Assembly (NCBI GenBank): GCA_001839685.1
Contig: MLAK01001037.1
Coordinates: 184,661 to 219,270 of the forward strand
Reading direction: 5' to 3'
DNA: 34,610 nt
From: Tritrichomonas foetus
Taxonomy: Eukaryota > Parabasalia > Tritrichomonadida > Tritrichomonadidae
Position numbers and translations under genes: made by a program. This document shows positions 9,059 through 18,210 of the stretch, piece by piece (position 1 is the stretch's first letter; every line of letters starts with the position of its first letter). The notes under the pieces are model-generated. The model saw nothing but the letters and a program-made list of their open reading frames with translations. It ran no database searches and was not told the origin of the DNA.

Positions 9059-10603
9059 ATGCCACCGCGTCTGCTTCAATCGCAGACAAATACCGCTCAC
9101 ACAGAACCAGTTCGTTGTATGTCGATCGGTCCGCACTCTGGTCGTGTTTTTGCTAGCGGTGGTAATGATCGAATGTTATATTTATGGGCAATTACAGACG
9201 AGGATCCCATTCTTCAATTCGGACCTTTTTCAGCGCCAATTTCTTGTTGTTCATTCAGTCCCGACGAAGACTATATCGCTTTCGGTACCGACAACGGATA
9301 TGTATCAGTCATCGATCTTGACAGTGGCCACACTTTGAATGGTTGGATGGTCGAAGATACCGCTATTACGTGTATTACAATTCATCCTCACATTCTTGAC
9401 TGCGTGGCTGTTGGAGATATCGATGGAAATATATATTTATTCGCCGGCGAGCCTCGCTCACCAATTCAAGTCTATAATGCTCATGAAGGTGAAGTATTAT
9501 CAGTACAAATATGCCCACAAGGAAATTTGCTTGCCACGTCAGGGGTTGATCATTTAATCAGAATTTTTGACATTCAGAAAGGTGAAATTTTCGGGACAAT
9601 TCATCCAACAAAGAAATTTGATTCACCTATCCTATGTCTTGACTTTCATCCATCCGAGAAAATTTTGGCAGCTTGCGCGGAAGATAGAAGTGTCAAAATT
9701 TACGACATAAACAGAGTCGTTGAAATGAAAGGTGGTTTTGTCATTGGCACCCAATCACCACAACGAATATGCTTTGCACCAGACGGTGAATGTGTTGCTT
9801 CTTGCTCATCAGTTACTTTGTCACTTTTCAAAACAAAAGAAGCTGACCATATGGATCATATGAAAGTTTCATTGAAGAATATTCGTGATTTGCGTGTTTT
9901 TGACAAAGGTATTGCTATTGCTGTATCTGAAGAATGTAACGTTTCTTTAATTCTAGCTAAAACAGAAGATTTTGTTTTAATGAAGCGTAAGAAAAAGAAG
10001 AAGAAGAAGCGAACACCTTCACCTGAATTACTTTTATATCAAGTTCAACCTAAAAAGAAAGTTATTATTGAACCTTTGCCACCTTTGAGACCACAACCGA
10101 TTGTGAATCAACAACCTGCTTCAAATGAACCACTCTTTCGCGCTTTTAGAGAAGAGAGAGGCGATTTTATGGCAATCATTACTCAGAGAACATCGAAATA
10201 TAGGAAAATATGTGACGCAATTCGTGATCGTGGATTGAAAGATGCTTGTGTGAATGTTGCGACATCAAGTGATTCGTCTGTTGAAATGATTTCGGTGCTC
10301 CTTCAAAAACTAGACTCGATAAATCCTGAAAACGCTTCAGCTGTTGTTGAAGTTATTTATATTGGCGTTCAGATTGATGAAGATTTGGCTTTAAGACTTT
10401 TGAGATTGATTTTACAGAAACTTACGCCTGTTTTTAGATCTGCTGCAGATAATCCTCAACAGAAATACTTTAAAGATGCATCAGAATTTAAGACTGCATG
10501 TAGAGGATTGGTTGTATTATTTAACAAACACATGGAAAATCGAACACCAGGATCGTCAATGATGAGAAGGTTGATGACAGAGTACAAATCATTTTTCATC
10601 TAA
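9059..10603 (+). CDS. KATNB1: Katanin p80-like WD40 subunit
   Basis: A 514-aa protein with the katanin p80 layout. A WD40 propeller spans about 10-305 (repeat ends such as MLYLWAI 39-45, YVSVIDLDSG 81-90, LIRIFDIQKG 166-175, SVKIYDINRV 211-220). A lysine run follows (KRKKKKKKKR, 309-318), then a Pro-rich linker (335-350) and a helical C-terminal con80-type domain (about 360-514). Family role: p80 targets and regulates the AAA microtubule-severing subunit p60 through con80, at centrosomes, axonemes or the mitotic spindle. The p60 partner is not in the window. The ATG is the first in frame. The stop reads TAAA. The main doubt is another WD40 plus con80 protein (for example KATNBL-like). Confidence 0.8.
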   Translation: MPPRLLQSQTNTAHTEPVRCMSIGPHSGRVFASGGNDRMLYLWAITDEDPILQFGPFSAPISCCSFSPDEDYIAFGTDNGYVSVIDLDSGHTLNGWMVEDTAITCITIHPHILDCVAVGDIDGNIYLFAGEPRSPIQVYNAHEGEVLSVQICPQGNLLATSGVDHLIRIFDIQKGEIFGTIHPTKKFDSPILCLDFHPSEKILAACAEDRSVKIYDINRVVEMKGGFVIGTQSPQRICFAPDGECVASCSSVTLSLFKTKEADHMDHMKVSLKNIRDLRVFDKGIAIAVSEECNVSLILAKTEDFVLMKRKKKKKKKRTPSPELLLYQVQPKKKVIIEPLPPLRPQPIVNQQPASNEPLFRAFREERGDFMAIITQRTSKYRKICDAIRDRGLKDACVNVATSSDSSVEMISVLLQKLDSINPENASAVVEVIYIGVQIDEDLALRLLRLILQKLTPVFRSAADNPQQKYFKDASEFKTACRGLVVLFNKHMENRTPGSSMMRRLMTEYKSFFI

Positions 10604-10989
10604 ATGTTGTTTATTATTGAATTCTACCAATTTAATTTGTTTATATAGTATATATACAATTTTATCTTCTTCTACTCATAACTATCTTTTATCGGGTAAC
10701 ATTTTTTTAGGTTAAATTGCAAAAGAAATCATTTTCGAACAAAATGAAAGTGAAATTATAAATGAAACGGAAAATCATCCATTAGTGATATAAACAACTT
10801 ATCATGGACTCAAATATTGCAGTAATTTGTAGGTATCATAAAAAATTTCTATTCATGTAGATTTATATTCACATAGACAGAAAATTATTTCTAACAAATA
10901 TATAAAAGAAGTAAAATGTATAGTTGGATATGTGGGGAAGATCTTTAATAAAAAAAAGCAGTTTGACATCAAATAAAAAATTAATATAA
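10604..10989. other. Tail-to-tail spacer
   Basis: Between the convergent katanin p80-like and RPB10 genes. AT-rich, with no coding or RNA signal seen. It presumably holds the 3' ends of both transcripts. Confidence 0.4.
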
Positions 10990-11214
10990 TTATTCTTCGT
11001 TTGTTTCGTCTGGTGAATCTGTTCGAGAGAATGGCAAAACTTTTTCTAATAAGTTGATGTGTGTCAAAAGCATCCTTTTACAACAATATCGGCGAATGTT
11101 AAGCATTTCGAGAGCCTCGCGTTCTGTTTTTCCACTATTGACAAGTTCTTTATATCGCTCCCATTTGTTAGCGATCATCGCACCACATGTAAAGCAACGA
11201 ACTGGGACAATCAT
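10990..11214 (-). CDS. RPB10: RNA polymerase subunit RPB10 (ABC10-beta)
   Basis: A 74-aa protein, the expected size for the smallest zinc-binding subunit shared by RNA polymerases I, II and III. It begins MIVPVRCFTCG, the invariant family start, and carries the zinc ligands Cys7, Cys10, Cys44 and Cys45 (RRYCCKRML, 41-49). It acts in the nucleus, anchoring the RPB3/RPB11 platform. Only the short acidic tail (SRTDSPDETNEE) is unusual. It diverges from the RABL6-like gene; an inverted-repeat-bounded insertion now separates the two promoters. Upstream are GGCGCC at 11256-11261 and TCATTAATCG directly before the ATG. Confidence 0.97.
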   Translation of the reverse strand: MIVPVRCFTCGAMIANKWERYKELVNSGKTEREALEMLNIRRYCCKRMLLTHINLLEKVLPFSRTDSPDETNEE

Positions 11215-11255
11215 CGATTAATGAGTAAAATTTTGAATGACCAATGATTTAAACG

Positions 11256-11261
11256 GGCGCC
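11256..11261. promoter_or_regulatory. GGCGCC element upstream of RPB10
   Basis: A GC-rich palindrome GGCGCC in AT-rich DNA, 42 bp upstream of the RPB10 ATG. The same hexamer occurs at 33318-33323 before H3, and GGCGC/GCGCCC variants sit close to the H3 and H4 start sites. It is a candidate shared promoter element; function is inferred only. Confidence 0.35.
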
Positions 11262-11266
11262 ACCTG

Positions 11267-11306
11267 ATTTTAATGGCATAGTTTAGCAAGAGATGGTTAT
11301 ATTTAT
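11267..11306. repeat. Left 40-bp inverted repeat of a putative transposon
   Basis: Matches the reverse complement of 12604-12643 at 39 of 40 positions (mismatch T/G at 11274). It contains GGCATAGTTTAGCAAGAGAT. TTAA occurs at the outer edge of both copies (11270-11273 and 12637-12640), so a TA or TTAA target duplication is possible. Confidence 0.85.
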
Positions 11307-12637
11307 ATTTTGGCCTTAATTTNTCCATGGATGGTCAAACATTCCAATTAAATAGAAAAATNTAATCCCAAAAACCCGTTCGATGTCCTAAATATGATTT
11401 TATAGTTTTATTATAGCTGGTAAATCTGAAATATCAGTTAAATGTTATCATCATGAGAAATGAAGATTCCATCATCAATTATTTTTTCGTGGCTGAGAAA
11501 GCTCGACGTCAAGTTGTAGACATCCATATGAATGATTTAAGTTGCCTGCTAACGATTTTTGATAGATTACGATTATGCCGGAATAAATTTTTTAAAATTG
11601 GTTGTTTAAGTATCCCCAACTGGAAGATATAAATAATTCTTATATTGTTGCTATGTATTTGTATTTGTATTCTAATGGGTAATTAAATTTATTTATTATT
11701 ATATGCAGAAAATAAATTGGATAAAGATGTTTTAAACAGTCCATTTTTGGGGCCTCACAAATTAAAAATAATCATTTTCTGAAAAAGTTACCATCAGAAA
11801 ATTTATATTTGAAATATCTTTTGATATNAGTGTTAATATTGTAATAAGATATATTATATTATTAGTTAATAGCTGCATAAGATGTAAAATAATAATATTA
11901 ATGATTTCAATCAAATTAAATTTATTCATATTTTATTTTCATTCAATTTTTTTTATTATAGTCATTATCTATCTTTCTGAAATTCACAAGATAATTTGAT
12001 ATGTAAAATTTAGGACTTGAAATGTCTGTTACTGGGAAAAATAGGAAACTAATAATTTTTACTAATCATATAATTATTTCATTTACTGGTTAACTCTAGA
12101 TGTAGGGATTGGGTTTATAAAGAGATGCTTTCATGTCTAATGGTTTTTTGATTTGTTTTCGCAATGCTTTTCTATATTCGAAGTACTCAAATGAATGATA
12201 AAAATTTTTTCTTTGAATTACATTCAATTTTTTCAATCATTTTCTTCTTTTTTTAATGAATCCACTTTTCACTCCAATATAATATGCTGAAAACAATATA
12301 TCATATAATAAATCAAATATAAAAAGCTATATCAGAATATATTAAAATATTATAGATAAAATAAAAAGATAATTCTATTTTATATTTACTAAATATTCTG
12401 TTAATTATTTTGTAAATTGTGAACACTTACAAAAAGTTTCAATTCCCACAAGCATGTCATCTAAAAGTGTGGAATAAAAACGAAATAAATTATTATTATG
12501 ATTTTATCTTTATTAACTACGTCTATATATTCTTTAAACTAAGTTAACAATTGATTTCATAAATTTTTCCCGAAGATATCGATAAACAACCTATTTCTCT
12601 CAAATAAATATAACCATCTCTTGCTAAACTATGCCCT
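11273..12637. mobile_element. Degenerate Tc1/mariner-like (or TTAA-type) element, about 1.37 kb
   Basis: A segment of 1,365 bp bounded by near-perfect 40-bp inverted repeats with TA/TTAA at both edges. The size fits mariner elements, which are abundant in Trichomonas vaginalis. No intact transposase is present. Inside are a 59-codon plus-strand ORF (11453-11632) and coding-like minus-strand scraps at 12405-12482 (STLLDDMLVGIETF) and 12096-12212 (HSFEYFEYRKALRKQIKK), none recognised as a catalytic core. Three ambiguous bases (11323, 11362, 11828) fall here, as expected of a multi-copy sequence. Removing it would leave only about 100 bp between the divergent RPB10 and RABL6-like start codons. 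The alternative is two copies of a shared promoter element, since both repeats point the same way relative to their gene. Confidence 0.6.
11453..11632 (+). CDS. Small unrecognised ORF inside the inverted-repeat segment
   Basis: A 59-codon ATG-to-TAA frame of coding-like quality (IINYFFVAEKARRQVVDIHM, then NDLSCLLTIFDRLRLCRNKF, ending SIPNWKI). It resembles a fragment of a larger protein rather than a free small gene: the frame is open for 12 codons before the ATG up to a TAG. No family recognised and no transposase motif seen. It may be captured host sequence or a remnant of the element. Confidence 0.25.
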   Translation: MRNEDSIINYFFVAEKARRQVVDIHMNDLSCLLTIFDRLRLCRNKFFKIGCLSIPNWKI

Positions 12638-12643
12638 TAAAAT
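12604..12643. repeat. Right 40-bp inverted repeat of the putative transposon
   Basis: Reverse-complement partner of 11267-11306 (39/40). It ends 35 bp before the ATG of the RABL6-like gene, so it lies inside or right next to that gene's core promoter. Confidence 0.85.
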
Positions 12644-12678
12644 TTCTGATCTGTTTCTGAACTTTACATTGTCATTGA

Positions 12679-15600
12679 ATGGGAGCGGATGCAAGTACAG
12701 CACCGCTTGGTGTCAACAAACCGAAAAAACAGATACCAATCTTCCATCAAATATTGATTGTCATTCATGGTTCAAGAAAATCAGGAAAAACTTCTCTTCT
12801 TCGTCGCATGAATGGAATGAATATTCTCGCCGAGTACGTCCCGACAAAATTTATGCAAGCATCCGAAATCATATGGCATCCTATTTGCGTTCCAAACGAA
12901 GCGATTAAGATTATTGTTTGGGATGTCGTCGATAAAGCAATCGATCCAACTCCGCAAGTTCAAAGAACTAAACAATTACCAGACGCTTCTACAGTCGATA
13001 CATATTCTCGAGCAGACGGAATTATCGTTGTTTACGATCCTCGCGATGATGAGTCCATAAAATATGCGCAATCGATTTTGGACCAATCTCCTCCAGAAAC
13101 GCCTTTGCTATTAGTCATGAACTTTGCCGACACGCTTGATGCCTCACATTTAATTCCACCACAGATGATTGAATATGCGAATCGCTTTTTCCATTTAACA
13201 GCATCAATGAAAACAAATAAAGGGCTTGCTGAGCTTGCAAATTGGCTTGATCTTCCATTGAATGTAAGTCTTTCCAAATTATATGAAATTCATTTGAAAG
13301 AGTCAGAAGAAAACCTCAAAACATTAATGGAAGAGTTTAATCAAGCCGGTTTTAATGAAGAAGCAGCTCCGCAAAAGCCTTCCTTAAATGATAATGAAAA
13401 TAATAAAGATTTCTGGGAAAATGAAACTGACAACAACAAAATGCCAAATTTGGGACTGGGTCCACCTGAAGTACCAGCTGACTTTTTCATGGACGATGAT
13501 GAAGAAGATTTAAAGACACAGAAAAATCTGGAAAAATTAATGAAAGAACAAAATATAGCATCAATTGAAGAAGAAGAAGAGGATGAAGATATAAAAAGAA
13601 TGAAAGCCGCTAAAAAAGCAAAAATTTTAAAGAAATCGAAAGGACCAAACCAAAATCAACAGAAACTTCAATCACAAAAACTGAAGAAGCAAAGAAATCA
13701 AAGTGATGAAGATGAAGATTACAATGAGGAAGAATTGAACGAAAATCAAAATGATCAACAAACAAAACCTTTACCACAAATTCCTTCACCACCAAAAATT
13801 GATTTCGATATTCCAATTGTTACAAATAACGAAAATGCTTTCTTTTCAGACGGTGATGATGGCTTTGGTGATGATGAAAATGATGATATGAAATTGAAAA
13901 TCGATGATGAGGAAGAAGAAGAAAAACCAAAAATCAAGAAATCGAAAATCTTGCCAAAATCCAAACCACCACAAATTATCATCAAACCAGCTCCAACTCA
14001 ACCAAAGAAAGAAGAAAGTGCAATCAAAGAGAAAACCAAAGAATCAATTCAAGAGCCTACTAAAGAACCAGTTGAAGAGGCTGTTAGCGAGCCAACTAAA
14101 GAATCTGTTGAAATCCCAATGAATGAACCAACTAATGAATTACTAACTGATAGTAAAAATTTAGTGAAAGTTGGTGAGCCTAAACTTGAAATTCCTTCAT
14201 TTACTGTTGAAAAAGATTCGTTCTTTTCTGATAATGATGATGACAAAGATGATGACTTTTCTGCAATAAAACCAGATTTCCCTGAAGAAGAAGAGAAACC
14301 AAAGAAAACAATCATCCTACCAAAAACAACAAAACCATCTGTACCAACACAAAAGGATCCAATATCCAAACAAACTTCTATTCCAGAAGAAGAGAATAAT
14401 TCAAATGAAATAAGTTTCCCGACATTTGATGATGATGAAAAAGAAAATAATCAAACTCTTCCTACATTTGATGAAAACAATGATAACATTGATTTCCCTA
14501 CTTTTGGAGATGAAAATGAGACTAATAATGAAAACGATAATGAGATCCCAAATAATGAACACAATGAAAATAAAAATAAAGGAGATACCAACGAATTTAC
14601 TCTTTCTTCATTTGGTAATAATGATGATTTTTTTGGTGAAAATGAAAATACACAAAAAGAAGATGAAAATGCCGAATCAGTCACAGAAAAAACAGACATG
14701 CAAATATTTGAATCTAATAAAAATGAAGAAAAAACAAATGAAAATGAATTACCATCAAATGTAAGTGATTTAATTAAAGCAGAAGTAACTCTTCCATCAT
14801 TTGACAATGAAGGTTTCTTCTCAGATAATGAAAATGAAGAATCAGATTGGCAAGCTGAAGCACAAAAAATGCTCGATAATACAAAAGAAAATGACCATGA
14901 AGAAGAAAAACCAAAGAAGAAAGCTTTAATTTTACCCAAAACTTCAAATCCAACAATCAACAAAAATATACCTGAATTAACAACCAAACCAGAAATTCCA
15001 CTCAAAGATGAACAACAAGAGATTAAAAATGAATTCGATTTTGGTAAAAAAGAAGAAGATAAAAAAGAAAATAATGAATTTTCTTTCCCTGCATTCGAAA
15101 GTAATGATTTCTTTAATGATAACAAAAATGAAACAAATAATCAAAGCACAGACAACTTTGGAAATATTACATTTCCAGAAATTTCCTTCCCTACAACAGC
15201 AGAACCAGCAGCAAATTCTGAAAAACCAATCACAGAACAATCTATCACCAAAAAATCAGAAATTGGGGGCATTGCTGCTCAAAACATTACCATTCCGACA
15301 TTTAATACTGATGGATTTTTTTCAGATGGCGATGAAGATGAAAATTTACAAATTCCAACGAGTCAAAACCAGAGTTTAGAGCAAACTAAAGATGAAGAAG
15401 ATGAAAAAGTTAGTATATCAAAGAAGTCTGCAATTATACCCAAGAAAGCAAATGCCATAAATAATGAAACTATTAATATCAAACAAGAAGAAAATGTACA
15501 AAAATCTGAATTCAATTTTGATTCATTTGGAAATAATTCTTTCTTTAATTCACCATCAGAACCAAAGAAAGATGATAATTCATCTTTTGGCGGATTCTTT

Positions 15601-16329
15601 GATTCAGTTTCTCCAATTGAATCCATACCAGATACAAATACAAAAGAACCAGCAGCCTTGGAATTGGAATCCAAAGCTACTGCCCAAATACCTCCAAATG
15701 AATCAAAACTAGAAAATGAATCAAAATTAGATAATGAAAATCTAAATGAACCCTTTGAAGAACAACAAAAATCACAAGAAATTAGTCTTTCAGATATAAA
15801 TATTCCTACAATGAATTTAAGTTCAAATGATTCATTCTTTAAGAGTAATAAGCCTGCACCGAAAACTGTTGCTGATTTGCCACCACCACCACCAATAGAC
15901 TTTAGTCATGGCTTCCTTTCTGAAAAACCAATTGCTGCAGAGAATAGCAATAATATAATCAATAGCCCTGTTGCTGTAGCAGATGACTTCGATATTACTG
16001 CCTTTATGAAGAAAACAACAGCTGCCTATTCATCAATGGAACAACAACAACCAAACCAGCAAATAGATCAGTTTTCTAGTCAGCAATTGAACCAACCAAA
16101 CCAACAAATACCAGCAAGTTCAGCAGCTCCATCTGGTTATGAATCATTTGGTGATTATGAAAACTTTGATGATGCACCGAAAGAAAAAAGACATCATAAA
16201 TCTCGAAGCGGAGGCTCACATAGACATAGAAGCTCTCGGAGAAGTAAAAAGAATGAAGCACCCAATGCTACTCAAGAAGAAACAAGGCAAGAACAAAATG
16301 ATGACAGTAATTATTTATCATTTGATTAA
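12679..16329 (+). CDS. RABL6: RABL6-like GTPase with long acidic repeat tail
   Basis: A 1,216-aa protein. Residues 20-215 form a Ras-like domain matching RABL6/Parf: P-loop GSRKSGKTS (31-39), EYVPT (52-56) in switch I, WDVVDK (81-86) where Rabs have WDTAGQ, VMNFAD in place of NKxD, and TASMKTNKG as the SAK-like loop. Altered G boxes suggest unusual nucleotide handling, as in the family. MGADAS at the N-terminus fits N-myristoylation (Gly2, Ser6). Residues 220-1120 are low-complexity Glu/Asp/Asn/Lys sequence with eight FF(S/N/K)-type acidic motifs and four I(L/I)PK motifs in near-regular order. The C-terminus is Gln-rich, then basic (KEKRHHKSRSGGSHRHR). Human RABL6 also has a long disordered tail with a basic end, but is shorter (about 730 aa). 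Likely membrane-associated trafficking or ciliary role, inferred. Confidence 0.82.
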   Translation: MGADASTAPLGVNKPKKQIPIFHQILIVIHGSRKSGKTSLLRRMNGMNILAEYVPTKFMQASEIIWHPICVPNEAIKIIVWDVVDKAIDPTPQVQRTKQLPDASTVDTYSRADGIIVVYDPRDDESIKYAQSILDQSPPETPLLLVMNFADTLDASHLIPPQMIEYANRFFHLTASMKTNKGLAELANWLDLPLNVSLSKLYEIHLKESEENLKTLMEEFNQAGFNEEAAPQKPSLNDNENNKDFWENETDNNKMPNLGLGPPEVPADFFMDDDEEDLKTQKNLEKLMKEQNIASIEEEEEDEDIKRMKAAKKAKILKKSKGPNQNQQKLQSQKLKKQRNQSDEDEDYNEEELNENQNDQQTKPLPQIPSPPKIDFDIPIVTNNENAFFSDGDDGFGDDENDDMKLKIDDEEEEEKPKIKKSKILPKSKPPQIIIKPAPTQPKKEESAIKEKTKESIQEPTKEPVEEAVSEPTKESVEIPMNEPTNELLTDSKNLVKVGEPKLEIPSFTVEKDSFFSDNDDDKDDDFSAIKPDFPEEEEKPKKTIILPKTTKPSVPTQKDPISKQTSIPEEENNSNEISFPTFDDDEKENNQTLPTFDENNDNIDFPTFGDENETNNENDNEIPNNEHNENKNKGDTNEFTLSSFGNNDDFFGENENTQKEDENAESVTEKTDMQIFESNKNEEKTNENELPSNVSDLIKAEVTLPSFDNEGFFSDNENEESDWQAEAQKMLDNTKENDHEEEKPKKKALILPKTSNPTINKNIPELTTKPEIPLKDEQQEIKNEFDFGKKEEDKKENNEFSFPAFESNDFFNDNKNETNNQSTDNFGNITFPEISFPTTAEPAANSEKPITEQSITKKSEIGGIAAQNITIPTFNTDGFFSDGDEDENLQIPTSQNQSLEQTKDEEDEKVSISKKSAIIPKKANAINNETINIKQEENVQKSEFNFDSFGNNSFFNSPSEPKKDDNSSFGGFFDSVSPIESIPDTNTKEPAALELESKATAQIPPNESKLENESKLDNENLNEPFEEQQKSQEISLSDINIPTMNLSSNDSFFKSNKPAPKTVADLPPPPPIDFSHGFLSEKPIAAENSNNIINSPVAVADDFDITAFMKKTTAAYSSMEQQQPNQQIDQFSSQQLNQPNQQIPASSAAPSGYESFGDYENFDDAPKEKRHHKSRSGGSHRHRSSRRSKKNEAPNATQEETRQEQNDDSNYLSFD

Positions 16330-16591
16330 TTAAATGTTTATATATCTATCAATTTTTTAGCCCGACTGGACTATATCACTTTATAAGTATTATATTTTAT
16401 CAATGTGAATAAATAGTTTGTACTATTTCATGAAATCATTGGTGGACAAATAAAAAAGTTAACGTCTTTTCAATCGATGAGCAATGAAAAATTGAATTGA
16501 TATTTGGTAGAATGATATGAAAATATAGAAAATATAAAAGTGACATCATCGGTAACCAGCCAGAGTTTGTGAAAATTGAATTCAATAGTGA

Positions 16592-16599
16592 TCACTTCA
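16592..16599 (+). promoter_or_regulatory. Initiator-like box TCACTTCA before SCS alpha
   Basis: TCACTTCA lies 11 nt before the ATG at 16611. If it is the transcription start, as in trichomonad initiators, the upstream in-frame GTG at 16569 is not transcribed. This supports the start that exposes the hydrogenosomal presequence. Confidence 0.6.
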
Positions 16600-16610
16600 C
16601 ATTAAGAAAG

Positions 16611-17546
16611 ATGCTTTCAACATCATTCGCTCGTAACGCTTCAGGCAACTTACCACTCCTCTTCCTCAGCAAAGACACAAAAGTCGTTATCCAAGGTATT
16701 GGCAAACAAGGACAATTCCACGGACGCTTAATGCGCGAATACGGCACAAACGTCGTCGGTGGTGTTCACGCCAAGAAGGGAGGCCAAATCGTCGCTGGCA
16801 TGCCAATTTTCTCAAACGTTTCCGAATGCGTTAAACAAACAGGCGCCAACGCTTCCTTGATTTTCGTTCCAGCCCCAGCTGCCGCCCAAGCCATGATCGA
16901 AGCTGCTGACGCTGGTGTTGATCTCATCGTCTGCATCACAGAACACATCCCACAACACGATATGATCAAGGTTAAGAAGCANCTTCAAGAAAAGGGTGTT
17001 GCCCTCATCGGTCCAAACTGCCCAGGTATCATCCAACCAAGCACCCACTGCAAGCTCGGTATCATCCCAACAAACATCCACCAGCCAGGTAAGATCGGTA
17101 TCGTTTCCCGTTCCGGAACATTAACATATGAAGCCTCCCACGCTACATCAATGGCCGGACTCGGTCAATCAACAGTCGTCGGAATTGGTGGTGATCCATT
17201 CGCCGGACAACTCCACACCGACGTCGTCAAGCGTTTCGCTGCCGATCCAACAACCGAAGGTATCATCCTCATCGGTGAAATTGGTGGTACATCAGAAGAA
17301 GATGCCGCCGAATGGATCGCCCACAACCAACTCACAAAGGAGAAGCCAATCGTCGCCTTCATCGCCGGTGCCACAGCCCCACCAGGCAAGCGTATGGGTC
17401 ACGCCGGTGCCATCGTCTCTGGCGGAAAGGGAACAGCCGAAGGCAAGTACCAAGCCCTCGAAGCTGCTGGCGTTCGCATCTCCCGCCACCCAGGCAACCT
17501 CGGCAAATTCATCTATGAAGAGATGAAGAGAATGGGCCGTGTTTAA
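16611..17546 (+). CDS. SCSa: Succinyl-CoA synthetase alpha subunit, hydrogenosomal
   Basis: A 311-aa protein that, with the beta subunit, converts succinyl-CoA to succinate with ATP/GTP formation, the substrate-level phosphorylation step of hydrogenosomes. Landmarks are [20 protein letters not shown] (CoA-binding fold), [19 protein letters not shown] and the catalytic phospho-histidine His264 in [12 protein letters not shown]. The start MLSTSFARN is a typical trichomonad hydrogenosomal presequence (ML-S, Ser-rich, Arg two or three residues before the likely cleavage after ARN). An in-frame GTG at 16569 is rejected. One base is ambiguous (N at 16982; codon CAN, His or Gln at residue 124). Codon use is strongly C-ending, unlike its neighbours, as expected for a highly expressed gene. 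The stop reads TAAA. Confidence 0.96.
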   Translation: MLSTSFARNASGNLPLLFLSKDTKVVIQGIGKQGQFHGRLMREYGTNVVGGVHAKKGGQIVAGMPIFSNVSECVKQTGANASLIFVPAPAAAQAMIEAADAGVDLIVCITEHIPQHDMIKVKKXLQEKGVALIGPNCPGIIQPSTHCKLGIIPTNIHQPGKIGIVSRSGTLTYEASHATSMAGLGQSTVVGIGGDPFAGQLHTDVVKRFAADPTTEGIILIGEIGGTSEEDAAEWIAHNQLTKEKPIVAFIAGATAPPGKRMGHAGAIVSGGKGTAEGKYQALEAAGVRISRHPGNLGKFIYEEMKRMGRV

Positions 17547-18210
17547 ACGATCCACTTTGAGATTAATTCTTTATTTTTATTTTTTATCTTTTTTTACCAA
17601 ATGCAGCACATTTTATATTACGAGGCAATTTTGCAGATACCTCCATCCTTTTTTACCTTTTTTGATCACCAAGTCGATGAAGTCTGAGTAGGCCTCTGCC
17701 TTGGGACCAGAAATCAAATTTTGCCTTTAGAATTGGCAGGTAGTAATCTTTGTCACATTTGTCGAAATGTATATGTAAAAATCTGAGCATGAGAAAAATA
17801 GATAGGAAATAAACTAAAATGAACACTGTGTAATTATTTACGAGTTTGTTTATTCAATTTTCATGAAATGCATGTTAATAATTTAAATGTTTACACATTT
17901 TTAAAAAAATGCTAGAATTCATTAATGAGAAGACGAAATCGGAAAAAATTTCATGATGGTTTTATTCTCATTAACTGCATTAAATGTTGATAAAATAATG
18001 ATCACATCAAGTGCTAATGTAAATTAAATAATTCGGAAGGAAATTTGAAAATTAAGTGGAGTAATTCACCAAAATTTTCTGCCTTTGCTGATCTTTCCAT
18101 TTCGTTGTCCAATTGGTATTCCAATTTTATATAATACGATTTAATATTCTGATTTGACAGAGACGAAAATGAAATCGTAAAATATGCTAATAAAAATAAT
18201 TTGTTCTAAC
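17547..18210. other. Tail-to-tail spacer
   Basis: Between SCS alpha and the PHD-finger gene. T-rich tracts follow the SCS stop (17565-17600), as expected of a 3' end. No further gene or RNA seen. Confidence 0.4.

Noticed and set aside
14451..15125. 224-codon Ser/Phe-rich minus-strand ORF and similar frames under the RABL6-like tail
   Set aside because: Shadows of the acidic low-complexity coding strand.
16569..16610. GTG-initiated 14-residue extension of SCS alpha
   Set aside because: It covers the initiator-like box and would bury the hydrogenosomal presequence; GTG starts are not expected in trichomonads.
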